Shown piece by piece: positions 25,691 to 34,661 of a stretch of DNA of 64,000 bases. Source of the DNA: Haloterrigena sp. H1 (GTDB taxonomy: Archaea > Halobacteriota > Halobacteria > Halobacteriales > Natrialbaceae); contig NZ_SMZK01000003.1 of the NCBI RefSeq assembly GCF_005938085.1, forward strand, positions 62,001 through 126,000. Direction: 5' to 3'. Position 1 is the first letter of the stretch, and each line of letters begins with the position of its first letter. The translations under genes were made by a program, and so were the position numbers. The notes under the pieces are model-generated. The model had not been told where the DNA came from. It was given only the letters and a program-made list of their open reading frames with translations, and made no database searches.

Positions 25691-26341
25691 TCATTCGATA
25701 AGAGTACTTCGAATGAGGCGTTTATTTCCACGCCGGAGTCGAGAGCCGAGTGACTGAGCGGTAATACCGAACTCCTCTGCGATTTCAGCTAACGTGATTT
25801 CACGCGGGCTGTCGAAATAACCCCGTTCATACGCGAGCACTAATGCCTCTCGTTGTCCTTCAGTCAGGTCGTATTCAGTTCCCGACCGAAGCTTTGCAAG
25901 AGCGTGCAAGCTAGTAAGCTCAGCGGACATCTCGTGTTTGCGTAAGTACTGCTGAAAATCAGCAATCTCCTCTTGATTCTCGCTCCGCACCTCTAACTTC
26001 CAGTTCTCTGCCGTCCCTGCCCCGGAAATCAGGACGACGTCATGTTCGGCAATTGCTTTGAGAATGCCCTGATACCCTGGCTTCCACTTGGCCTGCATTA
26101 GATACTCTCCGTCCACTTCATCAATCATGTGAACGCTCTGTACATCTGTATGCCTACGGAACGCCTCCTCGATCTTGTGTTCCGTCTCGGCGCTCACGCC
26201 ACGGACCCAAAAGTAGGGGATTATCGCTTTGTTCGTGGGGACGACTCGCTCCAATTCAACTTCGACGCCGGGGAAATCATTGAACACGCTGCCCAAGGGA
26301 AATCCCTCCGCCGGTATCGTGAACTCAGCAACGGTAGCCAT
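25691..26341 (-). CDS. Bat-type HTH_10 regulator
   Basis: The 216-residue protein has an N-terminal sensor-like region (about residues 1-145) followed by HTH_10 (about residues 155-212: LTEGQREALVLAYERGYFDSPREITLAEIAEEFGITAQSL and RRGNKRLI), the pattern of bacterio-opsin-activator-like regulators. It probably activates nearby or distant genes; there is no opsin gene here. Confidence 0.88.
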   Translation of the reverse strand: MATVAEFTIPAEGFPLGSVFNDFPGVEVELERVVPTNKAIIPYFWVRGVSAETEHKIEEAFRRHTDVQSVHMIDEVDGEYLMQAKWKPGYQGILKAIAEHDVVLISGAGTAENWKLEVRSENQEEIADFQQYLRKHEMSAELTSLHALAKLRSGTEYDLTEGQREALVLAYERGYFDSPREITLAEIAEEFGITAQSLGSRLRRGNKRLIRSTLIE

Positions 26342-26861
26342 GAACAGACATGATCGACTCGCGATGATAAGAGGTGGTGATGTACATTCTGGTGAAGTGA
26401 ACTACCCTGTCTACTCGCTCCCTTCTGTCGCTCGTTAAGCACGGGGGCTCAGTGTCCTCTCTTTCCTGCTAAACAAAAAGTCTCTTGTGCGACACAAATC
26501 GCTGAGCTGGATAGGCGGTAGCGCTATTCAACCGTTCTGACTGAGTGTCAGCGTTAGATTCGCGCATCTACTTACCGGCTGATTCAATAAAAGAGAGTTG
26601 AAAGAAACAATTCACGAGTCTTCTATGATGTGCTCCACTCGAGGCAGTGCAAGTTTCCAAAGGCACCCGTGGTCTTTTCGAAGCTACCGACGAGTCGAGC
26701 GACCTGATAATCGCTGTCGATGCTACTACCGGTTCGGATCGTTCTCCTCCGTGAGACAGGTGCGTTCCAGTAGTGATTTTGTGCGCCGGTGATGGCTGCC
26801 GGCGCTCTGAGCAGAATCAAGCGAACTCTGACCAGAGCGTCGGCGCAGTGAGGTATCCCAG
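26342..26861. other. Intergenic, no gene seen
   Basis: The 520 bp is without a convincing gene on either strand; short frames are Arg/Ser-rich and overlap each other. An imperfect inverted repeat around GCCGGCGCTCT...AGAGCGTCGGC occurs near 26800-26845. The Bat-type gene's promoter lies at its left edge. Confidence 0.45.
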
Positions 26862-27362
26862 ATGCATATGATCATTTACGCACTGGTAGAGGCATCGACA
26901 GCAGACGAGGCACTGTCAACCGGAAGGACCGTGTTCGACCGACTGGTTGGCGCGGAGCCGCATTCCTGTGCAGTGTTCGACTACTACGTCACCTTCGACG
27001 AAGAGGAGACAACAGTGGCTGGAAAAGCACGGTGGGGCGACCTGCCGACGGCTGCGCCCGTTACGTCCGACGACGGCGAAGAACTCCTCGAGCGGGCCTG
27101 GGAGACTACGACGGAAACATTCCAACGCAATCTGAATCGGGTGAAGACGGCACTCGAGGAACACAACGACGACGAGATCATGCGCGATGAGGGCCTTGCT
27201 CGGCACGCCTTCCAGCAGGTCGGTGCCTCCCGTGGCCCGTCGATCTGCCTGTATAATCAACACGCGGCAGGCATCCGCCATCGCAGACACCTCGATCGCC
27301 TCCTCGAGGAGACTGACGAGCGCGAGACGTGCTGGATCGTGCCGGCAGATGTCCATTTCTGA
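26862..27362 (+). CDS. Hypothetical plasmid protein
   Basis: The 166-residue acidic protein has a strand-rich N-terminus (MIIYALVEASTADEALSTGRTVFDRLVGA), a helical middle and a C-terminal RHRRHLDRLLEE. No motif is recognised. The next gene begins 6 bp after its stop, so they are co-transcribed. Such pairs recur on haloarchaeal plasmids. Confidence 0.6.
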   Translation: MHMIIYALVEASTADEALSTGRTVFDRLVGAEPHSCAVFDYYVTFDEEETTVAGKARWGDLPTAAPVTSDDGEELLERAWETTTETFQRNLNRVKTALEEHNDDEIMRDEGLARHAFQQVGASRGPSICLYNQHAAGIRHRRHLDRLLEETDERETCWIVPADVHF

Positions 27363-27368
27363 GTACTC

Positions 27369-27734
27369 ATGCCCCGAATTACGAACTGGACACGAGAGAG
27401 TCGAACACCCACGCTGGCATATCGAAATACGGAGACAGGTGCGCGAGCCGTCCTGCATCGTGCCCCTGACTCCTATGCGTACAAGTGGCGGGCAGCGATT
27501 CTCGTCGACGGCTATCCGGTGTGGTCACGAGGCTTCGAGTCAAAAGAAGCGACCAGCGTTCGGGATGAACTTTGGAACCGACCAGCCCCCGAACTCGCTT
27601 GTCCTGAGTGTCCGAACAACGACGTTATTGTCGGCCAGAAATCTGCTGCTGGTGCAAAAGTCAAACGATGGTTCGACTGTCCTGACTGTGGCTACGAAGC
27701 CCCCTCGAAAATCGTCTATGGCGCAGAACGCTAG
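27369..27734 (+). CDS. Zinc-ribbon protein of plasmid type
   Basis: The 121-residue protein has an N-terminal beta-rich half and a C-terminal zinc ribbon with CPECPNND and CPDCGYE. It begins 6 bp after the previous gene. Function unknown; nucleic-acid binding is plausible. Confidence 0.65.
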   Translation: MPRITNWTRESRTPTLAYRNTETGARAVLHRAPDSYAYKWRAAILVDGYPVWSRGFESKEATSVRDELWNRPAPELACPECPNNDVIVGQKSAAGAKVKRWFDCPDCGYEAPSKIVYGAER

Positions 27735-27779
27735 CAGCAGGTGAGAGCGCAAGCCATCTATAGAAGTGCAAGGCAGGTG

Positions 27780-27800
27780 CCTCGGGGCTTGACCCCGAGG
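27780..27800 (+). repeat. Perfect 8-bp-stem hairpin, possible IS200/IS605 end
   Basis: CCTCGGGG and CCCCGAGG pair perfectly around a 5-base loop CTTGA. No T-run follows, so it is a poor terminator. The form recalls the right-end hairpins of IS200/IS605-type (TnpB) elements in haloarchaea. No tnpB is adjacent. It lies in a 253-bp gap otherwise without genes. Confidence 0.4.
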
Positions 27801-27987
27801 TGATTCACCAAGTTCGTAGCGTCATACGGCATACAAGGCGTATTTCAGTGTAAATTGGAGAGGATGTGTTTGGCATGAAATACTATAGGGCAAGCCACGA
27901 TCCCCTCGCCCTGTTCAGCCTAGAGAAAACGGTATCTGACTGTGCGAAAGGTATAATTGTCTAAGCAGGGAATTTAGAGGTAAGAAG

Positions 27988-28110
27988 ATGGCCCTGAAGG
28001 ACATTCCCACTGTAGATGAACTGGCCGAAACGACTGGCCAGTCTAAGGAACAACTTCTGAAGGACCGCGAGGCAGCAGCGAAGATGTCGAGCGACTCTGA
28101 AGACGAGTAG
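27988..28110 (+). CDS. Micro-protein preceding HEPN-like gene
   Basis: It encodes 40 residues from the ATG at 27988, with helical pattern DIPTVDELAETTGQSKEQLL and an acidic end. A TATA-like GGTATAATTG box lies about 35 bp upstream. It ends 11 bp before the HEPN-like gene, so the two probably share a transcript. It could be an antitoxin; there is no motif that proves it. Confidence 0.5.
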   Translation: MALKDIPTVDELAETTGQSKEQLLKDREAAAKMSSDSEDE

Positions 28111-28121
28111 CGGTAGATCAA

Positions 28122-28784
28122 ATGGGCAACTGTGGTTCGACGAATACGGTAGACCAGTTACTGGGCCATACAAAAGGGCCGGCAGAGCCGGTTACTGATC
28201 GTGATTTGGCGCGAGCGCGATCATCAGCCTATATTGTTCACGGAAACTTCCACGAGCTGGCTCAGATGTGTGACAACATTTCAACCACAGGAACGGTCAT
28301 CGTTGAGCAAGGAGCTGATGAAACAGATGTGGAAAATGAGGTCTACCGACGTGTACACAATTATGTTTCATCGCTGTACTCCTATAACGAACAGATTCGC
28401 TCAATCCTAAACAAGCGCTTAAACCAGCATATCAGGAAGGGACAGTTCCTCCCAGCACGAGATGACAAGGCTGCACCAGACTATGCTCGCCGGGGTACGT
28501 TTCTCTGGGGACTACGGAACGATTTCCAACATGGCGACTACTGGTGCCTCAAGGTCAAATATGAGGGGACACAAGATGGAAGTGATTGCTATCAATTGTA
28601 CTTCCAGAAACAAGACTTTGAAGCAACGCCAAAAGGCGATCTCGATAGCGCTGGCGACTACTTAGCGCATGCTCCGGATGAGGATCAGCGATATCCACTT
28701 CCGTACATCGGTGACTTTCATCGGAACCTATTCAGCGAATTTGAGAACGCGTTCGAAGAGTGGTGTAGCAAAAACCGAGCCTGA
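28122..28784 (+). CDS. HEPN-like protein, candidate RNase toxin
   Basis: The 220-residue protein contains R132-N-D-F-Q-H137, the R-polar-x3-H pattern of HEPN ribonucleases, at the end of a helix (YARRGTFLWGLRN). Long helices precede it (residues about 65-110). The overall length and the single motif fit HEPN toxins, which pair with a small partner; the 40-residue gene 11 bp upstream has the right place. The toxin role is inferred from one motif only. Confidence 0.5.
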   Translation: MGNCGSTNTVDQLLGHTKGPAEPVTDRDLARARSSAYIVHGNFHELAQMCDNISTTGTVIVEQGADETDVENEVYRRVHNYVSSLYSYNEQIRSILNKRLNQHIRKGQFLPARDDKAAPDYARRGTFLWGLRNDFQHGDYWCLKVKYEGTQDGSDCYQLYFQKQDFEATPKGDLDSAGDYLAHAPDEDQRYPLPYIGDFHRNLFSEFENAFEEWCSKNRA

Positions 28785-28832
28785 GTTTGCGACTCGTTTT
28801 TCGTGCCTCGACAGGGGTAGAGGCAACATCCA

Positions 28833-29039
28833 ATGAGCAACACGCCAGAGCACTCTCAAGACTCGAGCGAACTCTCACCAGCTCAGCGGCTCGAGGCACC
28901 GAACACACGACTGATTGACGCCAGCATCGCGACGATCAACGATATGGAGACGCTTCGAGCCTGCATCGCCTACGAAAACCAGCACCAACAACGTGTTCCG
29001 ATCCTCCGCCTGCTCGAGAAGCGGGCTATCGAACTCTGA
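28833..29039 (+). CDS. Small acidic protein
   Basis: The 68-residue protein has a Ser/Glu-rich start and helical end (MSNTPEHSQDSSEL, then RLIDASIATINDMETLRACIAYENQ and LLEKRAIEL). No family is recognised; similar short proteins occur on haloarchaeal plasmids. Confidence 0.5.
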   Translation: MSNTPEHSQDSSELSPAQRLEAPNTRLIDASIATINDMETLRACIAYENQHQQRVPILRLLEKRAIEL

Positions 29040-29150
29040 TCACAGGACGACGATGACTAACTCGATACTGCCAGTGTCAGATTGCAGGACGACCGGGAGG
29101 AACCCTGCTGATTCCTTGTCTGTACGTGATGCCACAAAAGCCGTCAGTAG

Positions 29151-30125
29151 TCATCCCTGTACCTCCGTCCCTGCTCGGAAACTCGTGAGGTCATCGATAC
29201 GCTCTTCGAGTGCTTCAATTTCCTGTCGCAATTCCTCGGCTTCTGTCTCCTCGCTGGCGGCGAGTCGATCCTTCAATCCCTGAAGGCGCGACTCCTTGAC
29301 GTCGTCGTCGACCTCCGCCTTGCGAACGTACTCGCTCTCATCGATCTCGTAGACATCGGACTCAGTGAGCGTCGTCACCTCGAGTGCTTCGTCGACCTTC
29401 TGGCGGTCAACGCTCATGACGCGCTCACGGTCGATCCCTTCTGCCTCGAGCATCGAGAGGACGTCTTCGTCATCTTTGAGCGATCGGTTGCGGCGACTCG
29501 TACGCTGGACGGAGCCGTACTGACCGGCAACAGGCCGGTCGTGATGGAGCCGTGAGAGAAGCACATCGGCGACTTCCTGTCGAAAGTCGTTAGCGTCACG
29601 CTGGACATCCGACAGCAGTGTGTAGAGATTTACGAGGGTGGCCGTCTCCAAGTCAGGTAGGTCGGTTACGTCGTGGCGCTCGAGTGCATCGATTAGGAGC
29701 AGGGCATCCGAGTAGACGTCCAGACCGTCTGGTTCGGTGCGGTCATCGTCGGTATCTGGTTCGTGTGCTGTGTCGGCCAGTTGGGTCGTCGTCGGCCCGT
29801 CTGTCTCAGCGATCACACCCGCATCCTCGTCAATCTCGAAGCGGGGATGGACGCTCAACACCGCTGGATACGGGTCAGCATCTGGCGGCAGCCGGTCGAG
29901 ATCGAACCCATCGTGCGCGGTCTGTATCTGATGATACAGCGACTCGAACTGATCGCGTTGGAGCGGGCGCTTCTCGCTGGACTCGTCGAACTGGACGATA
30001 ATGCGGTGTTCCTGGATATCTGTGATGTGGATGTGGGAGTGCGACAATGGTGTGATCAGTGTCGCGTCCGCCGGCAGGTCATCAAGATGCTCGAGAAGCG
30101 TGTGCCAACTGACGCTGAATGGCAT
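29151..30125 (-). CDS. Hypothetical coiled-coil plasmid protein
   Basis: The 324-residue acidic protein has a folded N-terminal part (about residues 1-80), a Asp-rich linker, a helical middle (about residues 135-200), and a C-terminal coiled coil (about residues 270-316, Leu/Glu heptads). No catalytic motif. The gene stands alone on the minus strand. Confidence 0.6.
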   Translation of the reverse strand: MPFSVSWHTLLEHLDDLPADATLITPLSHSHIHITDIQEHRIIVQFDESSEKRPLQRDQFESLYHQIQTAHDGFDLDRLPPDADPYPAVLSVHPRFEIDEDAGVIAETDGPTTTQLADTAHEPDTDDDRTEPDGLDVYSDALLLIDALERHDVTDLPDLETATLVNLYTLLSDVQRDANDFRQEVADVLLSRLHHDRPVAGQYGSVQRTSRRNRSLKDDEDVLSMLEAEGIDRERVMSVDRQKVDEALEVTTLTESDVYEIDESEYVRKAEVDDDVKESRLQGLKDRLAASEETEAEELRQEIEALEERIDDLTSFRAGTEVQG

Positions 30126-30295
30126 AGGGGTAGTTACGTACCGTCCCGACTAAACCTTGCTCTCGACGGGTGTCAGAGCATTCTCCAACTGGTTTGATCC
30201 ACCGAATGCTGCGGTGAATTGGCCGGGAAGTAGGTGTACAACTATATTCGTTTCACACACCAAAATACTATACTCAAACACGAGAAATATTCCAT

Positions 30296-30544
30296 ATGGT
30301 AGCTGACACACTGACCGCACTTTCCCAACGCAATGAGGCATTCTGGATAGGCCTAGGCTTACTGTTCACAGGCGCGCTCGTTTCCTCATTCGTCCAGATT
30401 AGCAATCCGCCAGTTGGAGAGATACTTGGAATACTCGGAGTGACTGTTCTCGCGGTCAGACTTCTTGTAGGCCTCTATAAGATACTCCGAACGTCGGCCA
30501 AAGCAGGACGAACAGGGTATCAAGAAAGCAAACAAGATAACTGA
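30296..30544 (+). CDS. Small two-helix membrane protein
   Basis: It encodes 82 residues from the ATG at 30296. Two hydrophobic helices at about residues 15-34 and 42-60, then a basic tail. It is convergent with the M48 protease gene (30559-31536), 14 bp apart. Confidence 0.6.
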   Translation: MVADTLTALSQRNEAFWIGLGLLFTGALVSSFVQISNPPVGEILGILGVTVLAVRLLVGLYKILRTSAKAGRTGYQESKQDN

Positions 30545-30558
30545 TATAACGCTTCTCT

Positions 30559-31536
30559 TTACTGTTCACGCTCGAGGTCTGAGAGCGTCTTGATTCGCTC
30601 ATCGGTTGGTGGATGTGTTCCAAAGAGGTAGCGTTTGAGTCGGTGTGTCCACGTCACGAGCCACCAATACGACGGTTCAGTGTCGCCGTCCGGCCCGAGC
30701 ATGACTTTCGCTGGCTCGTCGGGCTCGAGTGGCAGCACTGAAAGCGACGAGATGCCGGAGGCCTCACGCAGATCTCGAGTCGGTGTGTCGGCTATTTCCT
30801 CGTCGAGTTGCCGGAGGACAGTCGCAAGCACAGCAGGTGATCCGGTCAGCTCCGCAGCCGCCCGATCCGCTGCTCGTTCTCTGGCTCGAGACAGGCGAGC
30901 CGTGAGTGTTCGCCCGACAACCCACACGCCGGTCGAAACATATGCAAGTGGCACGGTCACGATCCCAATCGGTCCATGATCGTCTGTCTGTGTGATCCGC
31001 GATCGTAAGCCATCGGCGAGCACAACAGGAAGCGACGCAACCGTCATTACCATCGCGTCTCGGTTTTTGACGTGTGCGAGTTCGTGTGCAATCACTGCTG
31101 CCAGTTCATCCTGCCCGTCGAGCGCATCGATCGTTCCAAGAGAGAGTACCAGATGCATGTGTTCCGGTCGAAACCCGACAACCAGCGCTTCAGGTGTGTC
31201 GCGGTCTGAGATCGCAATCGTTGGTACAGGGACATTGAGTTGGGCAGCAACTCGCGTCACTATTTGATACAATTCCGGTGCCGTCTCCCGATCCACTGGA
31301 TAGGCATCTGCACGTCGTTCAATCGTTTCGAGCTGCCTGTACTCGAGATAACCGATCGTCACAAGCGTTGCAACAGTAACAATACCCGCTATCTGAGTGG
31401 CATGCGCACTCTCAAAAAAGACGAGTACACCGTAGAAGACAACCCACACTCCCACAAGAAATCCAACTGAGACAAGAGCGAGTCCAAGAAGGACAGCGAC
31501 CATCCGTAATTGAAGAGTGGTTGGTCTGGAGAGCAT
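30559..31536 (-). CDS. M48-family zinc metalloprotease, HtpX-like, second copy
   Basis: The 325-residue protein has HELAH at residues 151-155, with flanking EAL and a downstream Glu-rich ERAADRAAAEL third-ligand region. Two N-terminal hydrophobic segments (about residues 13-42 and 48-62) and a third (about 165-200) make it a membrane protein. The C-terminus carries GTHPPTDERIKTL. It is distinct in sequence from the M48 at 3533-4564. Confidence 0.88.
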   Translation of the reverse strand: MLSRPTTLQLRMVAVLLGLALVSVGFLVGVWVVFYGVLVFFESAHATQIAGIVTVATLVTIGYLEYRQLETIERRADAYPVDRETAPELYQIVTRVAAQLNVPVPTIAISDRDTPEALVVGFRPEHMHLVLSLGTIDALDGQDELAAVIAHELAHVKNRDAMVMTVASLPVVLADGLRSRITQTDDHGPIGIVTVPLAYVSTGVWVVGRTLTARLSRARERAADRAAAELTGSPAVLATVLRQLDEEIADTPTRDLREASGISSLSVLPLEPDEPAKVMLGPDGDTEPSYWWLVTWTHRLKRYLFGTHPPTDERIKTLSDLEREQ

Positions 31537-31811
31537 TATGGCTGAATTTTGAGCGATTATTCAAAGATTTTATCATGTCAGTGGTTGGTGAGGGTGTACG
31601 CCTTCTTTATTCGTAGCGAAACTGGAACGCTCGATTCGGTAACTACACTTGTTCATACACTGATTCAATCGCGCTTATTCCACCAAGAATTATTGCGCCG
31701 AATATTAGTTCATTTTGACTGCCAGACAACGCTAAAAAGAGCGCAACTCCTCCTAAGCCAATTATTCCGACTTGAAGAAAATTGTCTGACATCCCAGATA
31801 TAGTGGCAAAC

Positions 31812-33214
31812 CATTGGTCTTTAGTTAGGCCCCAGTCCTCGGTTGTGTAGCGGTAGCGAGCCTCTCTTGGAGTATCGGTCGTTGTTGGTGTATCTTCTGA
31901 GCGTCGTCGATCAACCGTTCCAGCAACGGTGGCGGAGAGTAGCCGAGGTGTTCACCGAGTTCGTGAAGGATGAGCTGGGCGTGCGACCGGAAGGTCGCCG
32001 CCCAGCGTTCTGGTGGAAACACGAGCTCATCATCTGCCTGCTCGGTGACCAGATCCAACAGATCACGGCTGACCAGCAGTGACAGCAACGCCGCGTACAG
32101 CAGTATCTCAACGACGTGCTTCTTGCTCGTGGAAAACTCGTCCAACGAGTACTGCGTCTTGAGTTCGCGGAACAACAACTCAACTTCCCATCTGCAGCGG
32201 TAGATCGTCGCTATGTCTGCCGGTAAGAATTCTTCTCGCGGGAGATTCGTGATATACAGATGGTAGTCGTCGGCGTCCTTGTTGCGGACGCCGACGACGC
32301 GGAACGTCTTCGTGTCCCACGACTGCGTCCCTGCATACTCTCTGCGCTGGAATTCTGCTTCGACCTCAACATCGATATACTGCCGATAGAGGTCATCAAC
32401 CACGTCGTGGACTTTCTCACCCTCCAAGGGAATGGCGTCGCCACGCCATTCCCGTAATTCTCCGGTTATCACCGGGTTCACGTTTGATTTGAGCCGACTC
32501 ACGAAGTAGCCGTCATTCTCGTCGATCAGTGCGAAACGGCGGTACTTGAAGTACGCTTGATCGAACAGTACCAACCGGTCTTTGAGCCACGGTCCCGTGT
32601 CAAACTCCGTGCTGTCGTGTGCTTTTTCGTCAGTGACGCTGAACCGGTCGATCGTCTGATCAGTGACGTTGTGGAGCAGGTGGAGCCGCGCTCCACCCTG
32701 CTCCCCTTTCCGTGGTTCGTATGCATCAGCGAGAAACCGATGTAACCGCAGGATTGTCCCGTCAGCGACCATCACATCACGGAATCGGTCAAAATCTGCA
32801 TCGACTGTATCCGGAACAGCGACCTCGTCGAGTGCGACTTCGACGAGGTCGCGGAGATACTCCGCGAGCGAGGGCGTTAACCGGTTATAGAAACCGCCTG
32901 GAGAGATCGGCTCGTCAGCGGTGGCGTTGTAGCTTCGTCTGAAGCCAGCGAGTGTTCGGCTTTCGCCTGCGGCGAAGCCGAACACGAACGCCCAGACGAA
33001 GGCAGGGATCTGGAGCTTGCGATCACGTTCGACCACGCCGAGTTCCTCGGCGTGCTCTTTGAGGAACTCAGAGGGAAACAATGTAGTGAGCCGACGCATA
33101 ATCCGAGATGAGGAGGCGTCTTGGTGCACACTTGCCGCCTCCTCGTTCCTTCCGCAAACATACCTCGATAAGCCGCCGCTGTCACGCGATTCGTCTCCTA
33201 ACTAAAGACGGATG
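31812..33214 (-). mobile_element. ISH8-type IS4-family insertion sequence, complete
   Basis: The 1403-bp unit has imperfect inverted ends that share GTCTTTAGTTAGG (31817-31829 and 33197-33209). The direct repeat GTGGCAAAC flanks it (31803-31811 and 33215-33223). Length, end type and transposase match ISH8-type elements. It lies in a small membrane-protein gene. Confidence 0.85.
31825..33099 (-). CDS. IS4-family transposase (ISH8 type)
   Basis: It encodes 424 residues from the ATG at 33097-33099 (an in-frame start at 33129 adds ten residues). The DDE catalytic core shows D in MVADGTILRLHRFL, D in VLFDQAYFKY, and E in YRCRWEVELLFRELK, the YREK-type signature of IS4. It is full-length and probably functional. 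Confidence 0.9.
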   Translation of the reverse strand: MRRLTTLFPSEFLKEHAEELGVVERDRKLQIPAFVWAFVFGFAAGESRTLAGFRRSYNATADEPISPGGFYNRLTPSLAEYLRDLVEVALDEVAVPDTVDADFDRFRDVMVADGTILRLHRFLADAYEPRKGEQGGARLHLLHNVTDQTIDRFSVTDEKAHDSTEFDTGPWLKDRLVLFDQAYFKYRRFALIDENDGYFVSRLKSNVNPVITGELREWRGDAIPLEGEKVHDVVDDLYRQYIDVEVEAEFQRREYAGTQSWDTKTFRVVGVRNKDADDYHLYITNLPREEFLPADIATIYRCRWEVELLFRELKTQYSLDEFSTSKKHVVEILLYAALLSLLVSRDLLDLVTEQADDELVFPPERWAATFRSHAQLILHELGEHLGYSPPPLLERLIDDAQKIHQQRPILQERLATATQPRTGA

Positions 33215-33422
33215 GTGGCAAACAAATGACCCAAAAAGACCAAACAGACGCCACCAATCATCACCATACCAGATGTTTCAATTCCCATATATAGTGCATA
33301 TACAAAGAGAATCCCGGATAGAATGCTAACTGTTGCGGATACAATCAATTGTCTTGACAGACCCATATGTTGTTATGTATGGGTATTCCACTATCAAAAC
33401 ACCACTTCTGAACTCGTCGAAC

Positions 33423-33695
33423 ATGGCGCATCTCGAGCAACCGCTGTTCCTGCTCGGCCACGGCGTTGAAGATCCTGCCACCGGCATTCACGGTGACGAA
33501 GAGTATCTCTACGTCGTCGAACTGCCAACGCGAACCCCATTCGATGAACCGGCAGAATGGACCGTCAAGGTGAGCGACCACGCCGGCTTTCCGCGGTGGG
33601 ATGGGCCGACAGACGAGGCGTTCGAGCAAGCCTCGTGGCAGTTTCATGGACCGCTGGAAACTGCTCTCAAGGCGTTGCAAGTCGAGTCCGTGTAA
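33423..33695 (+). CDS. Hypothetical haloarchaeal accessory protein
   Basis: It encodes 90 residues from the ATG at 33423 (the in-frame ATG at 33333 adds a poor leader). It has beta-rich segments (EQPLFLLGHGV, EEYLYVVELPT) and VKVSDHAGFPRWDGPTDEAFEQASW. A decayed partial copy lies about 600 bp downstream (34257-34380). Function unknown. Confidence 0.55.
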   Translation: MAHLEQPLFLLGHGVEDPATGIHGDEEYLYVVELPTRTPFDEPAEWTVKVSDHAGFPRWDGPTDEAFEQASWQFHGPLETALKALQVESV

Positions 33696-33863
33696 CGACC
33701 TCGGTTCAGATCCTGTTGCCAACAGCGAGGGGTTCAACAACGGTGAGAACACCAGTATCAGTGTTCCCGGAATTTAACCTCTCGACTGGCCAAGCTATAT
33801 CCACCACGTGTTTCGGTCACACAATTTTTCAAATAGATACCACGTACAGATACTAGCCCACGC

Positions 33864-34256
33864 ATGAATGAACAACGAAATCGTCAACTGAGTGCCATCG
33901 TTGGTACGTTTCTTGTCCTCATCGCCGGTGGTGTCGTCCTACTTGTTGAGAATCTGCTTAAAACACCACTCCTACTCAGCCAGGTAACGTTGCTAGGACT
34001 AGCAGGCATCTTCGATATCGTGGCAGCGACCGACACGCGACTAACTGACCGCTGGGCATGGTATCAATGGAGCGGCCTTGGAAACATCCTTCTCGGACTG
34101 TCACTCCCACTCGGATTCGTGGGAAGTGAAAACAGTCTCTTTTTCGTTCTAGTGGCCGCCATCGGTGGACTTTCGCTAGCGGCAATGGGTATTGACATGC
34201 TCGTCTATCATGGACAGTATACCCGTAGTGAAAGACTCGATCGAAATAGCACATAA
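33864..34256 (+). CDS. Four-helix membrane protein
   Basis: The 130-residue protein has four hydrophobic segments (about residues 11-29, 36-52, 68-84, 88-112) and a basic C-terminus. No motif recognised. The downstream copy of the 33423 gene begins near its stop. Confidence 0.6.
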   Translation: MNEQRNRQLSAIVGTFLVLIAGGVVLLVENLLKTPLLLSQVTLLGLAGIFDIVAATDTRLTDRWAWYQWSGLGNILLGLSLPLGFVGSENSLFFVLVAAIGGLSLAAMGIDMLVYHGQYTRSERLDRNST

Positions 34257-34380
34257 AGTGAACGACCACTCCAGCTTGCTTCGGTAGGGCGGTCCAACGG
34301 ACACCGTGTTCGAGCAAGCATCCTGACAGTTCAATAACCTGCTCCCGAGACGCTGTCGATTGAGTCTGCGGGACGACTGT
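34257..34380 (+). pseudogene. Decayed partial copy of the gene at 33423-33695
   Basis: GTGAACGACCACTCCAGCTT at the start matches GTGAGCGACCACGCCGGCTT in the upstream gene, and TTCGAGCAAGC and GACAGTT(C/T)A follow in order; identity is about 70% with small indels, so no frame remains. A second remnant of duplication within the accessory region, like the zinc-ribbon copy at 7183. Confidence 0.55.
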
Positions 34381-34429
34381 CAATTCAGATCACCAGCAGG
34401 TTTTGCGAACAGCCCTGTAACCGTGCACT

Positions 34430-34582
34430 ATGAGCCACACCACTGACGACTTCGCCAAATTCATGGCCGGTGATCCAGAGGACAACGAAGAAGTTCCCCT
34501 CGGTGATGCGTTACAGGAACTGGCTATCGACATTGAGGTTGATGCTGTCGAAGAGATCCGTGACGTCCGCGAACGGCCATGA
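34430..34582 (+). CDS. Micro-protein, unknown
   Basis: It encodes 50 residues from the ATG at 34430 to TGA at 34582. It is acidic and helical (DFAKFMAGDPEDNEEVPLGD, then ALQELAIDIEVDAVEEI). It resembles small antitoxins in size and charge but has no adjacent toxin; the VapBC pair starts 80 bp downstream. Confidence 0.5.
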   Translation: MSHTTDDFAKFMAGDPEDNEEVPLGDALQELAIDIEVDAVEEIRDVRERP

Positions 34583-34661
34583 AACTGCTGTATATAGGAT
34601 ATATCTCTGTGTAGTGTGGCGACACACTAGGTTTTTCAGGACCACTCTCATAGTGATAGAT

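Larger units (their letters stand above)
31643..33366 (-). pseudogene. Small membrane-protein gene split by an ISH8-type element
   Basis: Joining 33215-33366 to 31643-31811 (removing one copy of the 9-bp repeat GTGGCAAAC) gives one frame of about 103 residues with four hydrophobic segments, beginning MGLSRQLIVSATVSILSG and ending AIESVYEQV. The reading frame resumes exactly at the junction. It is intact except for the insertion, so the insertion is recent. Confidence 0.78.

Noticed and set aside
26342..26861. Small proteins in the gap before 26862
   Set aside because: Frames on both strands are short, Arg/Ser-rich and mutually overlapping, unlike haloarchaeal proteins.
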